Positions 42,517 through 49,078 of a stretch of DNA of 49,485 bases are shown here, one piece after another. The notes under the pieces are model-generated. The model saw only the letters and a list, made by a program, of their open reading frames with translations. It searched no databases and was not told where the DNA came from. The DNA is from Geobacter sp. UBA2189. GTDB lineage: Bacteria; Desulfobacterota; Desulfuromonadia; Geobacterales; Pseudopelobacteraceae. How positions within the stretch are numbered: the stretch's first letter is position 1; every line of letters starts with the position of its first letter. The position numbers were made by a program, and so were the translations under genes. The DNA lies in NCBI GenBank assembly GCA_002328035.1, contig DCVL01000041.1, positions 1 through 49,485 of the forward strand, written 5' to 3'.

Positions 42517-44297
42517 TCAAGGAATTGAGTGAACTTGGAAAGACTTTGAGAGCGAGCAAGGCCGATGATGCCTGGGTACATGACGCTTTGAAGGAAGAAG
42601 TAATTTCAATGGAACTGGTCATAATGCCGGACGGAGCATTTCATGGATTTCAGGTGATTGATGACAAAATGACACCAGCGGAGGCTATTTCTGCAAAAAA
42701 AGGTAAAGCCAGACTTCTGCTGGACAAGCCGGAAGAAGTGCTGTGTTTTGGAGGTGATGTATCCAGAAAGAAACATCAGCTTTTCCTTGAAAAGTTGGAA
42801 CAGTACAAAGCAATGGATGAGTTTTCATCGGTGAATAGATTCTATGAAAACAAGGAGACAGGAGTAAACCCTGCTTTGGCAGCATACGAAGCGCTTGCTG
42901 CAAGCGATGACAAAAAGGTTAAAAAGAAATTGTCTGGCAATATCGGTTTCAGGATTCATTCAGAATCGTTACGGGTACACGAAAAACCTGCTGTGCTCCA
43001 AGCGGTTATCTATAAGTACGAGTTCTCACAAAAAGAACAACTCTCCAGTAATTCAAAGAAGTGCTCAGTATGCGGTAAGAATGATTATCCTGTAGGAGAT
43101 GTACCGCATGGCATGATTAAAAAAGTGCCTGATGGTCAAACAGCTGGCTGCGCCCTTATTTCTTACAATGCTACGGCTTTTGAATCTTATGGACTGCAAG
43201 GCAATGAAAATTCCTCCGTCTGTACTAACTGTGCAAAAACCTACGTTGAAGGTCTGAATTGGCTACTTTCTTCAGGCAACGAAATTCAGATCACTGACAA
43301 GAAAGGAAAATCAAAACCCCAGTTCCGTTATACCAATCGGAAGAATTTTGGAACAGATACCGCCATGGTCTTCTGGACTCGAAATAATCAGGTGCTGGAT
43401 GAGATTGATCTGCTTGACGCTCCGTCTGCCGATGCAGTTGCCGTAATGATTGATTCGCTGACGGCTGGAAATGAAACCGGTCACCGCTATCTTGAGCCGG
43501 AGCGATTCTATTCCTGTACTCTTTCCGGCGCTGCGGCGCGTATTGCCGTGCGTGACTGGATCGAAACCAGCCTTGGATCGTTCAGGAGTTCTATCGCTCA
43601 ATGGTTCAAAGACATTGCCATCGGGAAATATGATGCTGATTTGAAGAAGATCAAAACCAGTTACGCACCACTGTACGCCTTGGCGCGGAGTTGCCAAAGG
43701 CAACGCATGAAGAGCGACGGAACGTATGAATATGATAAGGATGACACAGCAACAGCACGAGTTGCCGTAACACTATGGAAAGCCGCATTGCACAAGGCTT
43801 CAATCCCGACCTGGATTCTTTCAAAGGTGCTTCAGCGAACGCGTTACGATGTGACTGCTGAGCGAGCGGCACTGATGAAATTGATTCTATTGAGAAATTC
43901 AAAAGAAGGAGGTTCTAAGATTATGGAAAATGATGTTCAAGGTGCAAAGCCAATAGCCTATGTTTGCGGCCAAATTTTCGCAAAGCTCGAACATATTCAG
44001 TACAAGGCTCTTGGCGACAGAAACGCCGGAATCAGGGAAAAATATTTCACTTACGCAATGACCACACCGGCTGCAGCGTTTGGCAGGTTATTCAATCTAA
44101 ACTCAAAACACCTGACCAAGCTTAAAAATGAGCAACCCGGCACTGCTGTGAATCTTGACAAGGAACTTCAGGAGTTGTGCAGGGAAATCGATATTCTTAA
44201 GTTTCCCCAACAGTTTTTCCTGGAAGAGCAAGGGCAATTCGCTATTGGTTATTACCATCAAAAACAGGCTCAGTTTGCAGGATTATACAACAAATAA
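42513..44297 (+). CDS. cas8c: Cas8c (Csd1) large subunit of type I-C Cascade
   Basis: PAM-recognising large subunit, 594 residues. The Csd1 pattern is seen in GFRIHSE, a zinc-finger-like pair KCSVCGKND (about 185) and SVCTNCAKTY (about 245), then NFGTDTAMVFW and FYSCTLSGAAARIAVRDWIE. The C-terminal fifth is helical and corresponds to Cas11c. It starts with an ATG overlapping the cas5 stop by four bases. An internal ribosome binding site near codon 470 allows separate production of the C-terminal part. Confidence 0.93.
   Translation: MIKELSELGKTLRASKADDAWVHDALKEEVISMELVIMPDGAFHGFQVIDDKMTPAEAISAKKGKARLLLDKPEEVLCFGGDVSRKKHQLFLEKLEQYKAMDEFSSVNRFYENKETGVNPALAAYEALAASDDKKVKKKLSGNIGFRIHSESLRVHEKPAVLQAVIYKYEFSQKEQLSSNSKKCSVCGKNDYPVGDVPHGMIKKVPDGQTAGCALISYNATAFESYGLQGNENSSVCTNCAKTYVEGLNWLLSSGNEIQITDKKGKSKPQFRYTNRKNFGTDTAMVFWTRNNQVLDEIDLLDAPSADAVAVMIDSLTAGNETGHRYLEPERFYSCTLSGAAARIAVRDWIETSLGSFRSSIAQWFKDIAIGKYDADLKKIKTSYAPLYALARSCQRQRMKSDGTYEYDKDDTATARVAVTLWKAALHKASIPTWILSKVLQRTRYDVTAERAALMKLILLRNSKEGGSKIMENDVQGAKPIAYVCGQIFAKLEHIQYKALGDRNAGIREKYFTYAMTTPAAAFGRLFNLNSKHLTKLKNEQPGTAVNLDKELQELCREIDILKFPQQFFLEEQGQFAIGYYHQKQAQFAGLYNK
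43923..44297 (+). CDS. cas11c: Cas11c small subunit from an internal start within cas8c
   Basis: ATG 43923 is codon 471 of cas8c, in the same frame, and is preceded by GAAGGAGG (43905-43912) at a spacing of 10 bases, one of the strongest Shine-Dalgarno sites in the operon. Translation would give a 124-residue helical protein beginning MENDVQGAKPIAYVCGQ. Experimental work on other type I-C systems has shown that Cas11c arises by internal translation of cas8c and is needed for Cascade assembly. Here it is inferred from sequence. Confidence 0.8.
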   Translation: MENDVQGAKPIAYVCGQIFAKLEHIQYKALGDRNAGIREKYFTYAMTTPAAAFGRLFNLNSKHLTKLKNEQPGTAVNLDKELQELCREIDILKFPQQFFLEEQGQFAIGYYHQKQAQFAGLYNK

Positions 44298-44310
44298 AGG
44301 AGAATAAACC

Positions 44311-45183
44311 ATGAGTGAAGCAATCAAAAACCGCTATGATTTTGTATTTCTATTTGACGTTAAAGATGGCAACCCCAATGGTGACCCGGATCAGGTGAAT
44401 CTTCCCAGGGCTGACGCTGAAGATCAGAGGGGATTGGTGACGGATGTCTGCATCAAACGCAAGATCAGGAATTTTGTGATGCTGGAAAAATCGAAACGGG
44501 TTGATGAGTATGACCCTGAAGATCGTTTTGACATATTTATTCGTCAAGGACAGGTGTTGAATTCGGTTATTGATTCAGCATCTGGCGAGAAAATTCCTGA
44601 ACGTCAGAGGGGCTTAGCGGACAGGTATTATGACATAAGAACATTCGGAGCAGTTCTTTCTACTGGCGAAAAGGGAGCTGGAACCATTCGTGGGCCGGTA
44701 CAGTTTACATTCTCGCGTTCTGAAGATCGCATATTCCAGGCAGAACATTCCATCACCAGGTGTGCCGTTACAACTGAAGACGATGCGAAAAAGCAGGAAA
44801 ACCGTGAATTCGCCTCAACCTTCGGACGCAAGTCAACAGTCCCCTATGCCATGTATCGCATGCATGGTTTTGTTTCCGCTGTTGATGCTCAGAAGACAAA
44901 ATTTTCCGAGGATGATTTGAAACTGCTCTGGAAATCGCTCATCAATGCTTTTGAGCATGATAGGGCAGCCGCGCGTGGTGAAATGAACCCTCGTAAGCTT
45001 GTTATTTTCAAGCATTCAAGCCATTTGGGCAATGAACTTTCCGGTAGGCTGTTTGAGCGGGTGACGGTGGTGAAAAAGAGCGATCTACCCCGCAGCAAGG
45101 ATGACTACAAGATTGAGGTGAACAAGGAACAGTTACCGGGCGGCATTGAGGTGAAGGTATGGCCGGAAGAGGTAGTGTATTAA
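44311..45183 (+). CDS. cas7c: Cas7c (Csd2) backbone subunit of Cascade
   Basis: A RAMP-family protein of 290 residues that polymerises along the crRNA spacer. Family features are NRYDFVFLFDVKDGNPNGDPD at the N-terminus, GLVTDVCIKRKIRNFV, DIRTFGAVLSTG, IRGPVQFTFSRS and FVSAVDAQKTKFSEDDLKLLW. AAAGGAG lies upstream of the ATG and the gap after cas8c is 13 bases. It is the last gene of the unbroken interference module. Repeat cluster B begins 30 bases after the stop. Confidence 0.95.
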   Translation: MSEAIKNRYDFVFLFDVKDGNPNGDPDQVNLPRADAEDQRGLVTDVCIKRKIRNFVMLEKSKRVDEYDPEDRFDIFIRQGQVLNSVIDSASGEKIPERQRGLADRYYDIRTFGAVLSTGEKGAGTIRGPVQFTFSRSEDRIFQAEHSITRCAVTTEDDAKKQENREFASTFGRKSTVPYAMYRMHGFVSAVDAQKTKFSEDDLKLLWKSLINAFEHDRAAARGEMNPRKLVIFKHSSHLGNELSGRLFERVTVVKKSDLPRSKDDYKIEVNKEQLPGGIEVKVWPEEVVY

Positions 45184-45212
45184 ACCACCCTTTGCCACCT
45201 GTATTAAACGGC

Positions 45213-45287
45213 AAATCCCCCCCAACCCCCCTTTGCAAAGTGGGGAGAAAAAAGTCCCCCTTCAGAAAGGGGGATTTAGGGGGATTT
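45213..45287. repeat. Palindromic repeat cluster B (head-to-head pair) between cas7 and the DUF559-Cas4 gene
   Basis: A reverse-oriented copy (AAATCCCCCCCAACCCCCC, then TTTGCAAAG) is followed by a forward copy (AGTCCCCCTTCAGAAAGGGG, then GATTTAGGGGGATTT). The pair could fold into one long hairpin in the cas7-cas4 intercistronic RNA. The DUF559 start codon lies 20 bases beyond it. Confidence 0.88.
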
Positions 45288-45306
45288 ACTTCTGAAAGGT
45301 GCAGCA

Positions 45307-46431
45307 ATGTTCGAATATAGTCGAAACCTGAAAACTCCATCCCGTGAGTTACGCACCAATATGACCGATGCCGAGCGGGTGCTATGGTCGCGGCTGCGCG
45401 GAAAACAACTGCTTGATGCCCACTTTTACCGCCAAAAGCCAATCGGCTCTTATATTGTGGATTTCTATTGTCATGCGGCAGCTCTGGTGATTGAGGTTGA
45501 TGGCGGGCAGCATTACGAAGCAGAACATGCCAGGAAAGACGCAGATCGGGATAAGTGTCTTTCAGAAGCCGGTTTATTGGTCATGCGTTTTGATAACCGT
45601 CAAGTTCTTCAGGAAACGGATGCCGTTGTTGAGGAGATTCTGAAGGTGATGCATGAGCGACAAATCCCCCCCAGCCCCCCTTTGCAAAGTGGGGTAACTG
45701 CAAATCCCCCTTTGTCCCCCTTTCAAAAGGGGGGTGAAAATAAGTCCCCATTCAGAAAGGGGGATTTAGGGGTGGAAGGTGATTTGAAGTCCCCCTTCAG
45801 AAAGGGGGATTTAGGGGGATTTCCCATCATGCTCTCTGCATTGGAGCATTACGCCTATTGCCCCCGCCAGTGTGCCCTGATTCATGTTGAGCAGGTCTGG
45901 AGTGAAAACCTGTACACCATGCGTGGCCAGGATGTCCATGAACGGGTGCATGATGATTCTTCTCATGAACTGGCCGGCGTACGTTTGGAACGCTCGCTCC
46001 CGATTTGGTCGCGCCGGTTGGGGCTGACCGGCAAGGCCGATCTGGTGGAGTTTAATGGTAATCAGCCCTACCCGGTGGAATACAAATCAGGTCGCCGCAG
46101 ACGCGGGACGCCGGAAACTCTGCAACTCTGCGCTCAGGCCATCTGCCTTGAAGAGATGTTCGGCGTGTCGGTGCCCAAGGGGGCACTCTTTTGGCATGGA
46201 TCGCGTGAGCGGCAGGAAATTACCTTCACTCCTGCTATGCGTGAACAGGTAGAACGGGTGACACTGGCGGTGAGTGAAATGCTGGAAAAGGGAATAACTC
46301 CTCCACCAGTGAATGACAAACGCTGTGAAAACTGTTCACTGAAAGAATCCTGCCTGCCGGGTGTGGTGTCGGATAAGCTGAGAGGCCGTAAGGTTGCTCA
46401 AGAGTTGTTTGAGGTTGAAGGAGTGAGATGA
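45307..46431 (+). CDS. cas4: DUF559 (Vsr-like) nuclease fused to Cas4
   Basis: One open frame of 374 residues in three parts. Residues 1-118 are a complete DUF559/Vsr-like endonuclease domain (LRTNMTDAERVLWSRLRGKQ, IVDFYCHAAALVIEVDGGQH with D52, E63 and D65). Residues 120-173 are a Pro/Gly/Lys linker translated from repeat cluster C (SPFRKGDLG appears twice). Residues 175-374 are a full-length Cas4: MLSALEHYAYCPRQCAL with C185, GKADLVEF with D245, PVEYKSG with E258 and K260, and RCENCSLKESC with C340, C343 and C349 completing the iron-sulfur site. Cas4 trims prespacers with Cas1-Cas2. An internal ATG at 45829 could also give free Cas4. The stop overlaps the BRO-N start. Confidence 0.88.
   Translation: MFEYSRNLKTPSRELRTNMTDAERVLWSRLRGKQLLDAHFYRQKPIGSYIVDFYCHAAALVIEVDGGQHYEAEHARKDADRDKCLSEAGLLVMRFDNRQVLQETDAVVEEILKVMHERQIPPSPPLQSGVTANPPLSPFQKGGENKSPFRKGDLGVEGDLKSPFRKGDLGGFPIMLSALEHYAYCPRQCALIHVEQVWSENLYTMRGQDVHERVHDDSSHELAGVRLERSLPIWSRRLGLTGKADLVEFNGNQPYPVEYKSGRRRRGTPETLQLCAQAICLEEMFGVSVPKGALFWHGSRERQEITFTPAMREQVERVTLAVSEMLEKGITPPPVNDKRCENCSLKESCLPGVVSDKLRGRKVAQELFEVEGVR
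45662..45822. repeat. Palindromic repeat cluster C, translated as the DUF559-Cas4 linker
   Basis: Four copies lie inside the open frame: two reverse (from 45662 and 45702) and two forward (from about 45752 and 45786), the last ending GATTTAGGGGGATTT at 45822. All are read without a stop, giving Pro-rich (PPSPPLQSG) and basic (KSPFRKGDLGG) segments. The arm AGGGGG at 45813-45818 lies 10 bases before the native-looking Cas4 ATG at 45829 and could serve as a ribosome binding site. Confidence 0.9.
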
Positions 46432-47291
46432 TGGAAAACAAACTGGTTGTATTTCAGAATAAAGAGATTCGGCGGACTCTGCATAACAACGAGTGGTGGT
46501 TTGTTGTTGAGGATGCTGTACTTGCACTGATTGATTCAAAAGACCCAAAGCAGTATATCCAGCGAATGAAACAGCGTGACCCTGAACTTGGAAAAGGGTG
46601 GGTACAAATTGTACATACCCTTTCAATAGAGACGGCAGGCGGGGCACAACGTATGCTTTGCGCCAACACCGAGGGAATCTTCCGCATCATCCAATCTATC
46701 CCATCCCCTAAAGCTGAGCCTTTCAAACGCTGGCTGGCAAAGGTTGGTTATGAGCGGGTGCAGGAGATCGAAGATCCTGAACTGGCAACTGCCCGGACGC
46801 GGGAGTTGTATCGAGCCAAGGGATATTCCGAAGCCTGGATAGAAAAGCGGATGCGCGGCATTGCCGTGCGAGCGGAACTGACCGAAGAGTGGAAACAACG
46901 TGGCGTGGGTGAAGCGCCGGAGTACGCCATCCTGACTGCCGAGATCAGTAAGGCCGCCTTCGGTATGACACCATCCGAATACAAGGAGTTTAAGGGACTG
47001 AAACGGGAGAACCTGCGCGATCATATGACCGACTTGGAGCTGATTTTCTCCATGTTGGGGGAAGCCGCTACAACAGAGATAACCCGCAAGCAGGATAATC
47101 AAGGATTTGGCGAGAACAAGGTCGCAGCTCGCAAAGGTGGCCGTATAGCCGGTGAAGCGAGGGAGAAGCTGGAGATAGAGACAGGAGAAAAGGTGGTTAC
47201 ACCGAAAAACTTTCTTGATGAGCCGGAAGCGAAGAAACGGCTGAAAAATCCCCCCCTCCCCCCCTTTCTGAAGGGGGGAGCAAAGCAATGA
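46428..47291 (+). CDS. BRO-N domain protein inserted between cas4 and cas1
   Basis: A 287-residue protein that is not a known Cas component. Residues 1-100 match the BRO-N/antirepressor pattern found in phage and mobile elements: VVFQNKEIRRTLHNNEWWFVVEDAVLALIDSKDPKQYI and LCANTEGIFRIIQSI. The rest (AKVGYERVQEIEDPELATAR, ISKAAFGMTPSEYKEFKGL) resembles DinD-type proteins. The last residues (NPPLPPFLKGGAKQ) are encoded by repeat D. Both ends overlap neighbours by four bases (ATGATG with cas4, ATGA with cas1), so it is translationally embedded in the operon. A role in adaptation is unproven. It may simply be a passenger. Confidence 0.82.
   Translation: MMENKLVVFQNKEIRRTLHNNEWWFVVEDAVLALIDSKDPKQYIQRMKQRDPELGKGWVQIVHTLSIETAGGAQRMLCANTEGIFRIIQSIPSPKAEPFKRWLAKVGYERVQEIEDPELATARTRELYRAKGYSEAWIEKRMRGIAVRAELTEEWKQRGVGEAPEYAILTAEISKAAFGMTPSEYKEFKGLKRENLRDHMTDLELIFSMLGEAATTEITRKQDNQGFGENKVAARKGGRIAGEAREKLEIETGEKVVTPKNFLDEPEAKKRLKNPPLPPFLKGGAKQ
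47246..47278 (-). repeat. Palindromic repeat copy D at the end of the BRO-N gene
   Basis: A reverse-oriented copy (AAATCCCCCCCTCCCCCCCT, then TTCTGAAGGGGGG) forms the final codons of the BRO-N gene. Its GGGGGG arm, continuing into GGGAG, ends 8 bases before the cas1 ATG at 47288 and may act as the cas1 ribosome binding site. Confidence 0.85.
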
Positions 47292-48322
47292 AGCAACTTC
47301 TCAATACCCTCTATGTTATGACTCAGGGTGCTTATCTCTCGCTTGATCACGAAACCGTACGGGTTGAAGTGGGCGGAGAGCTTAAAATGCAGATGCCGCT
47401 GCATCATCTGGGATCGATCGTAACCATGGGCAATGTCATGATCAGCCCGTTTTTTCTGGGCAAATGTGCCGATGATGGCCGGGCTGTGGTTATTCTGGAT
47501 CGCAATGGTCGCTTCAAGTGCCGCATGGTGGGCAAGACCAGCGGCAATGTCTTGTTGCGTCAGGCTCAGCATGATGTTGTACGGGATACAGCAAAGACTA
47601 CGGCTCTTGCCGCTGCCATGACTGCCGGTAAGGTGAAAAATGCCCGCAATGTCTTGATGCGCAGCGCACGGGAGGCAGGCAACCCTGAAGAAGAGAAACA
47701 GTTGCGTAAATCTGCAGATGTTCAGGCTGATGTCCTCTTTCACCTGAAAACACCCCGCGATACCGACCATGTCCGTGGTCTGGAAGGGGAGGCGGCAGCA
47801 GCCTATTTTGATGTCTTTACCCTGATGATGAAATCGGCGGAACGTGAAAGCCTGCCCATGAACGGACGTAACCGCCGACCTCCCCTTGATCCGGTTAATG
47901 CCTTGATTTCATTCCTCTATACCTTACTGCTGAATGATTGTGTCAGCGCACTGGAGGAGGTTGGCCTTGATCCGCAACTGGGCTTTCTGCATGTACCGCG
48001 TCCTGGCAGACCATCCTTGGGGCTTGATTTGATGGAGGAATTTCGCGCCTTCATGGCAGACCGTCTGGCTATTACCCTGATCAATCGTAAGCAGATCACG
48101 GCAGATCATTTTGAACCTCGGCCTGGTGGGGCAGTTTATCTGAATGAAAAAGGCCGGAGAGAGGTGGTTGCAGCCTGGCAGAAACGTAAGCAGGAAGAAG
48201 CTGATCACCCTCTGCTTTCGGAAAAGACGCCAATTGGCCTGTTGCCGCACCTGCAGGCTCGCATACTTGCACGGCATCTGCGGGGCGATATCGAGGCGTA
48301 TGTGCCGTATGTGCATAGCTGA
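47288..48322 (+). CDS. cas1: Cas1 integrase (type I-C)
   Basis: Metal-dependent integrase that with Cas2 inserts new spacers. The 344-residue protein has the N-terminal beta domain (LYVMTQGAYLSLDHETVRV) and a helical catalytic domain. E166 in VRGLEGEAAAAYF, H235 in LGFLHVPRPGRPSLGLDL and D247 in the same segment are the conserved metal ligands, all intact. The start overlaps the BRO-N stop (ATGA). Downstream, cas1 is parted from cas2 by a four-helix-bundle gene and inverted nonamer repeats. Confidence 0.96.
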   Translation: MKQLLNTLYVMTQGAYLSLDHETVRVEVGGELKMQMPLHHLGSIVTMGNVMISPFFLGKCADDGRAVVILDRNGRFKCRMVGKTSGNVLLRQAQHDVVRDTAKTTALAAAMTAGKVKNARNVLMRSAREAGNPEEEKQLRKSADVQADVLFHLKTPRDTDHVRGLEGEAAAAYFDVFTLMMKSAERESLPMNGRNRRPPLDPVNALISFLYTLLLNDCVSALEEVGLDPQLGFLHVPRPGRPSLGLDLMEEFRAFMADRLAITLINRKQITADHFEPRPGGAVYLNEKGRREVVAAWQKRKQEEADHPLLSEKTPIGLLPHLQARILARHLRGDIEAYVPYVHS

Positions 48323-48323
48323 T

Positions 48324-48368
48324 GGAATTTTTGGAATTGAAGGGTTCATAGAGTTTGAGGGGTTGGAA
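48324..48368 (+). repeat. Five nonamer repeats (GRRTTNNNN) upstream of the four-helix gene
   Basis: Directly after the cas1 stop are the units GGAATTTTT, GGAATTGAA, GGGTTCATA, GAGTTTGAG and GGGTTGGAA. The stretch 48342-48364 is the inverted complement of 48740-48762 at 18 of 23 positions, so the two flanks can pair around the gene between them. Confidence 0.75.
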
Positions 48369-48373
48369 GGGAA

Positions 48374-48691
48374 ATGGCAAAGATTGAGCGGTTTGAAGAT
48401 ATTCTGGCATGGCAGAAGGCGCGGTTGCTTGTGAGCGAACTTTACGCAGTGAGTAACTCTGGGAGTTTTGCAAAAGATTTTGGGCTGAGAGATCAGTTAC
48501 GGCGTGCGGCATCATCTATAATGCTTAATATTGCTGAGGGTTTTGCAAGAAGAACCAGAAAGGAATTTAGTCAGTTTCTGGTTGTTGCCCACGGTTCGGC
48601 GGCGGAAGTTCAATCAGCCCTATATATTGCCTTGGATCAGGGATATCTCTCAGAAGCTGGCTTCGAGCGACTGTATAAGCAGGCGGATTAG
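48374..48691 (+). CDS. Four-helix bundle (23S rRNA intervening-sequence/S23 family) protein, truncated by in-frame TAG
   Basis: The 105-residue product has the family pattern: RFEDILAWQKARLLVSELY, DFGLRDQLRRAASSIMLNIAEGF, RRTRKEFSQFLVVAHGSAAEVQ and LYIALDQGYLSE. The frame is cut by TAG at 48689-48691. Reading on in the same frame gives VSRMIMSFTRYL, the expected end of the last helix, then NS-x repeats, and stops at 48779-48781, three bases before the cas2 ATG. The gene thus looks broken by a single nonsense change. S23-family proteins are best known from intervening sequences in rRNA genes and are related to the Avd protein of diversity-generating retroelements. Function unknown. Confidence 0.85.
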   Translation: MAKIERFEDILAWQKARLLVSELYAVSNSGSFAKDFGLRDQLRRAASSIMLNIAEGFARRTRKEFSQFLVVAHGSAAEVQSALYIALDQGYLSEAGFERLYKQAD

Positions 48692-48730
48692 GTATCCAGA
48701 ATGATAATGTCGTTTACCAGATATCTCAGC

Positions 48731-48775
48731 AACTCAGCGAACTCCAAAAACTCTATAAACTCCGTGAACTCTAGG
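48731..48775 (-). repeat. Five nonamer repeats (AACTCNNNN) downstream of the four-helix gene, inverted to the upstream set
   Basis: Units AACTCAGCG, AACTCCAAA, AACTCTATA, AACTCCGTG and AACTCTAGG, then AACTG. Read on the minus strand they are GAGTT-type nonamers like those at 48324-48368. Translated in the four-helix frame they give repeated Asn-Ser-x. Confidence 0.78.
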
Positions 48776-48784
48776 AACTGACTT

Positions 48785-49078
48785 ATGTGGATCGTGGTCT
48801 GTTATGACGTAAATACAGAAACAAAAGAAGGACGACGCCGGTTGCGTCGTGTTGCTCAGGTCTGTAAAAACTATGGCCAGCGGGTTCAGAAATCGGTTTT
48901 TGAGTGCCAGGTAGATGAGATGAAATTTGAACAACTACGTAAAAGATTGCTCAAGGAGGTAAAGATCGAACTGGATAACCTGCGCTTGTATCGTCTGACT
49001 GAGCCGCGTGATAAGCATATGGAACAGTACGGTACAACCAAAACAGTCTTTTTTGATGAAGAAACATTGGTGGTTTAA
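48785..49078 (+). CDS. cas2: Cas2 (type I-C)
   Basis: A 97-residue ferredoxin-fold protein forming the central dimer of the Cas1-Cas2 integrase. MWIVVCYDVNTETKEGRRRLRRVAQVCKNYG carries the strand-1 aspartate region (YDV), then QRVQKSVFECQVDEMKFEQL and a C-terminal strand region (LRLYRLTEP). The ribosome binding site is weak (TAGGAAC), and the start lies just after the nonamer repeats, so Cas2 output may have been changed by the insertion between cas1 and cas2. Confidence 0.95.
   Translation: MWIVVCYDVNTETKEGRRRLRRVAQVCKNYGQRVQKSVFECQVDEMKFEQLRKRLLKEVKIELDNLRLYRLTEPRDKHMEQYGTTKTVFFDEETLVV

Noticed and set aside
45008..45442. Minus-strand open frame over the cas7 end and repeat cluster B
   Set aside because: It is antisense to cas7 and DUF559, and its middle is translated C/G-rich repeat. 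It has no family features.
46623..47770. Minus-strand open frames opposite the BRO-N gene and cas1
   Set aside because: They are shadows of conserved plus-strand genes. Cas1 catalytic motifs fix the true frame.
48324..48781. Nonamer arrays as a second CRISPR or as coding microsatellites only
   Set aside because: The unit length of 9 without unique spacers excludes CRISPR. The inverted arrangement on both sides of one gene points to an element boundary, not a simple coding microsatellite.
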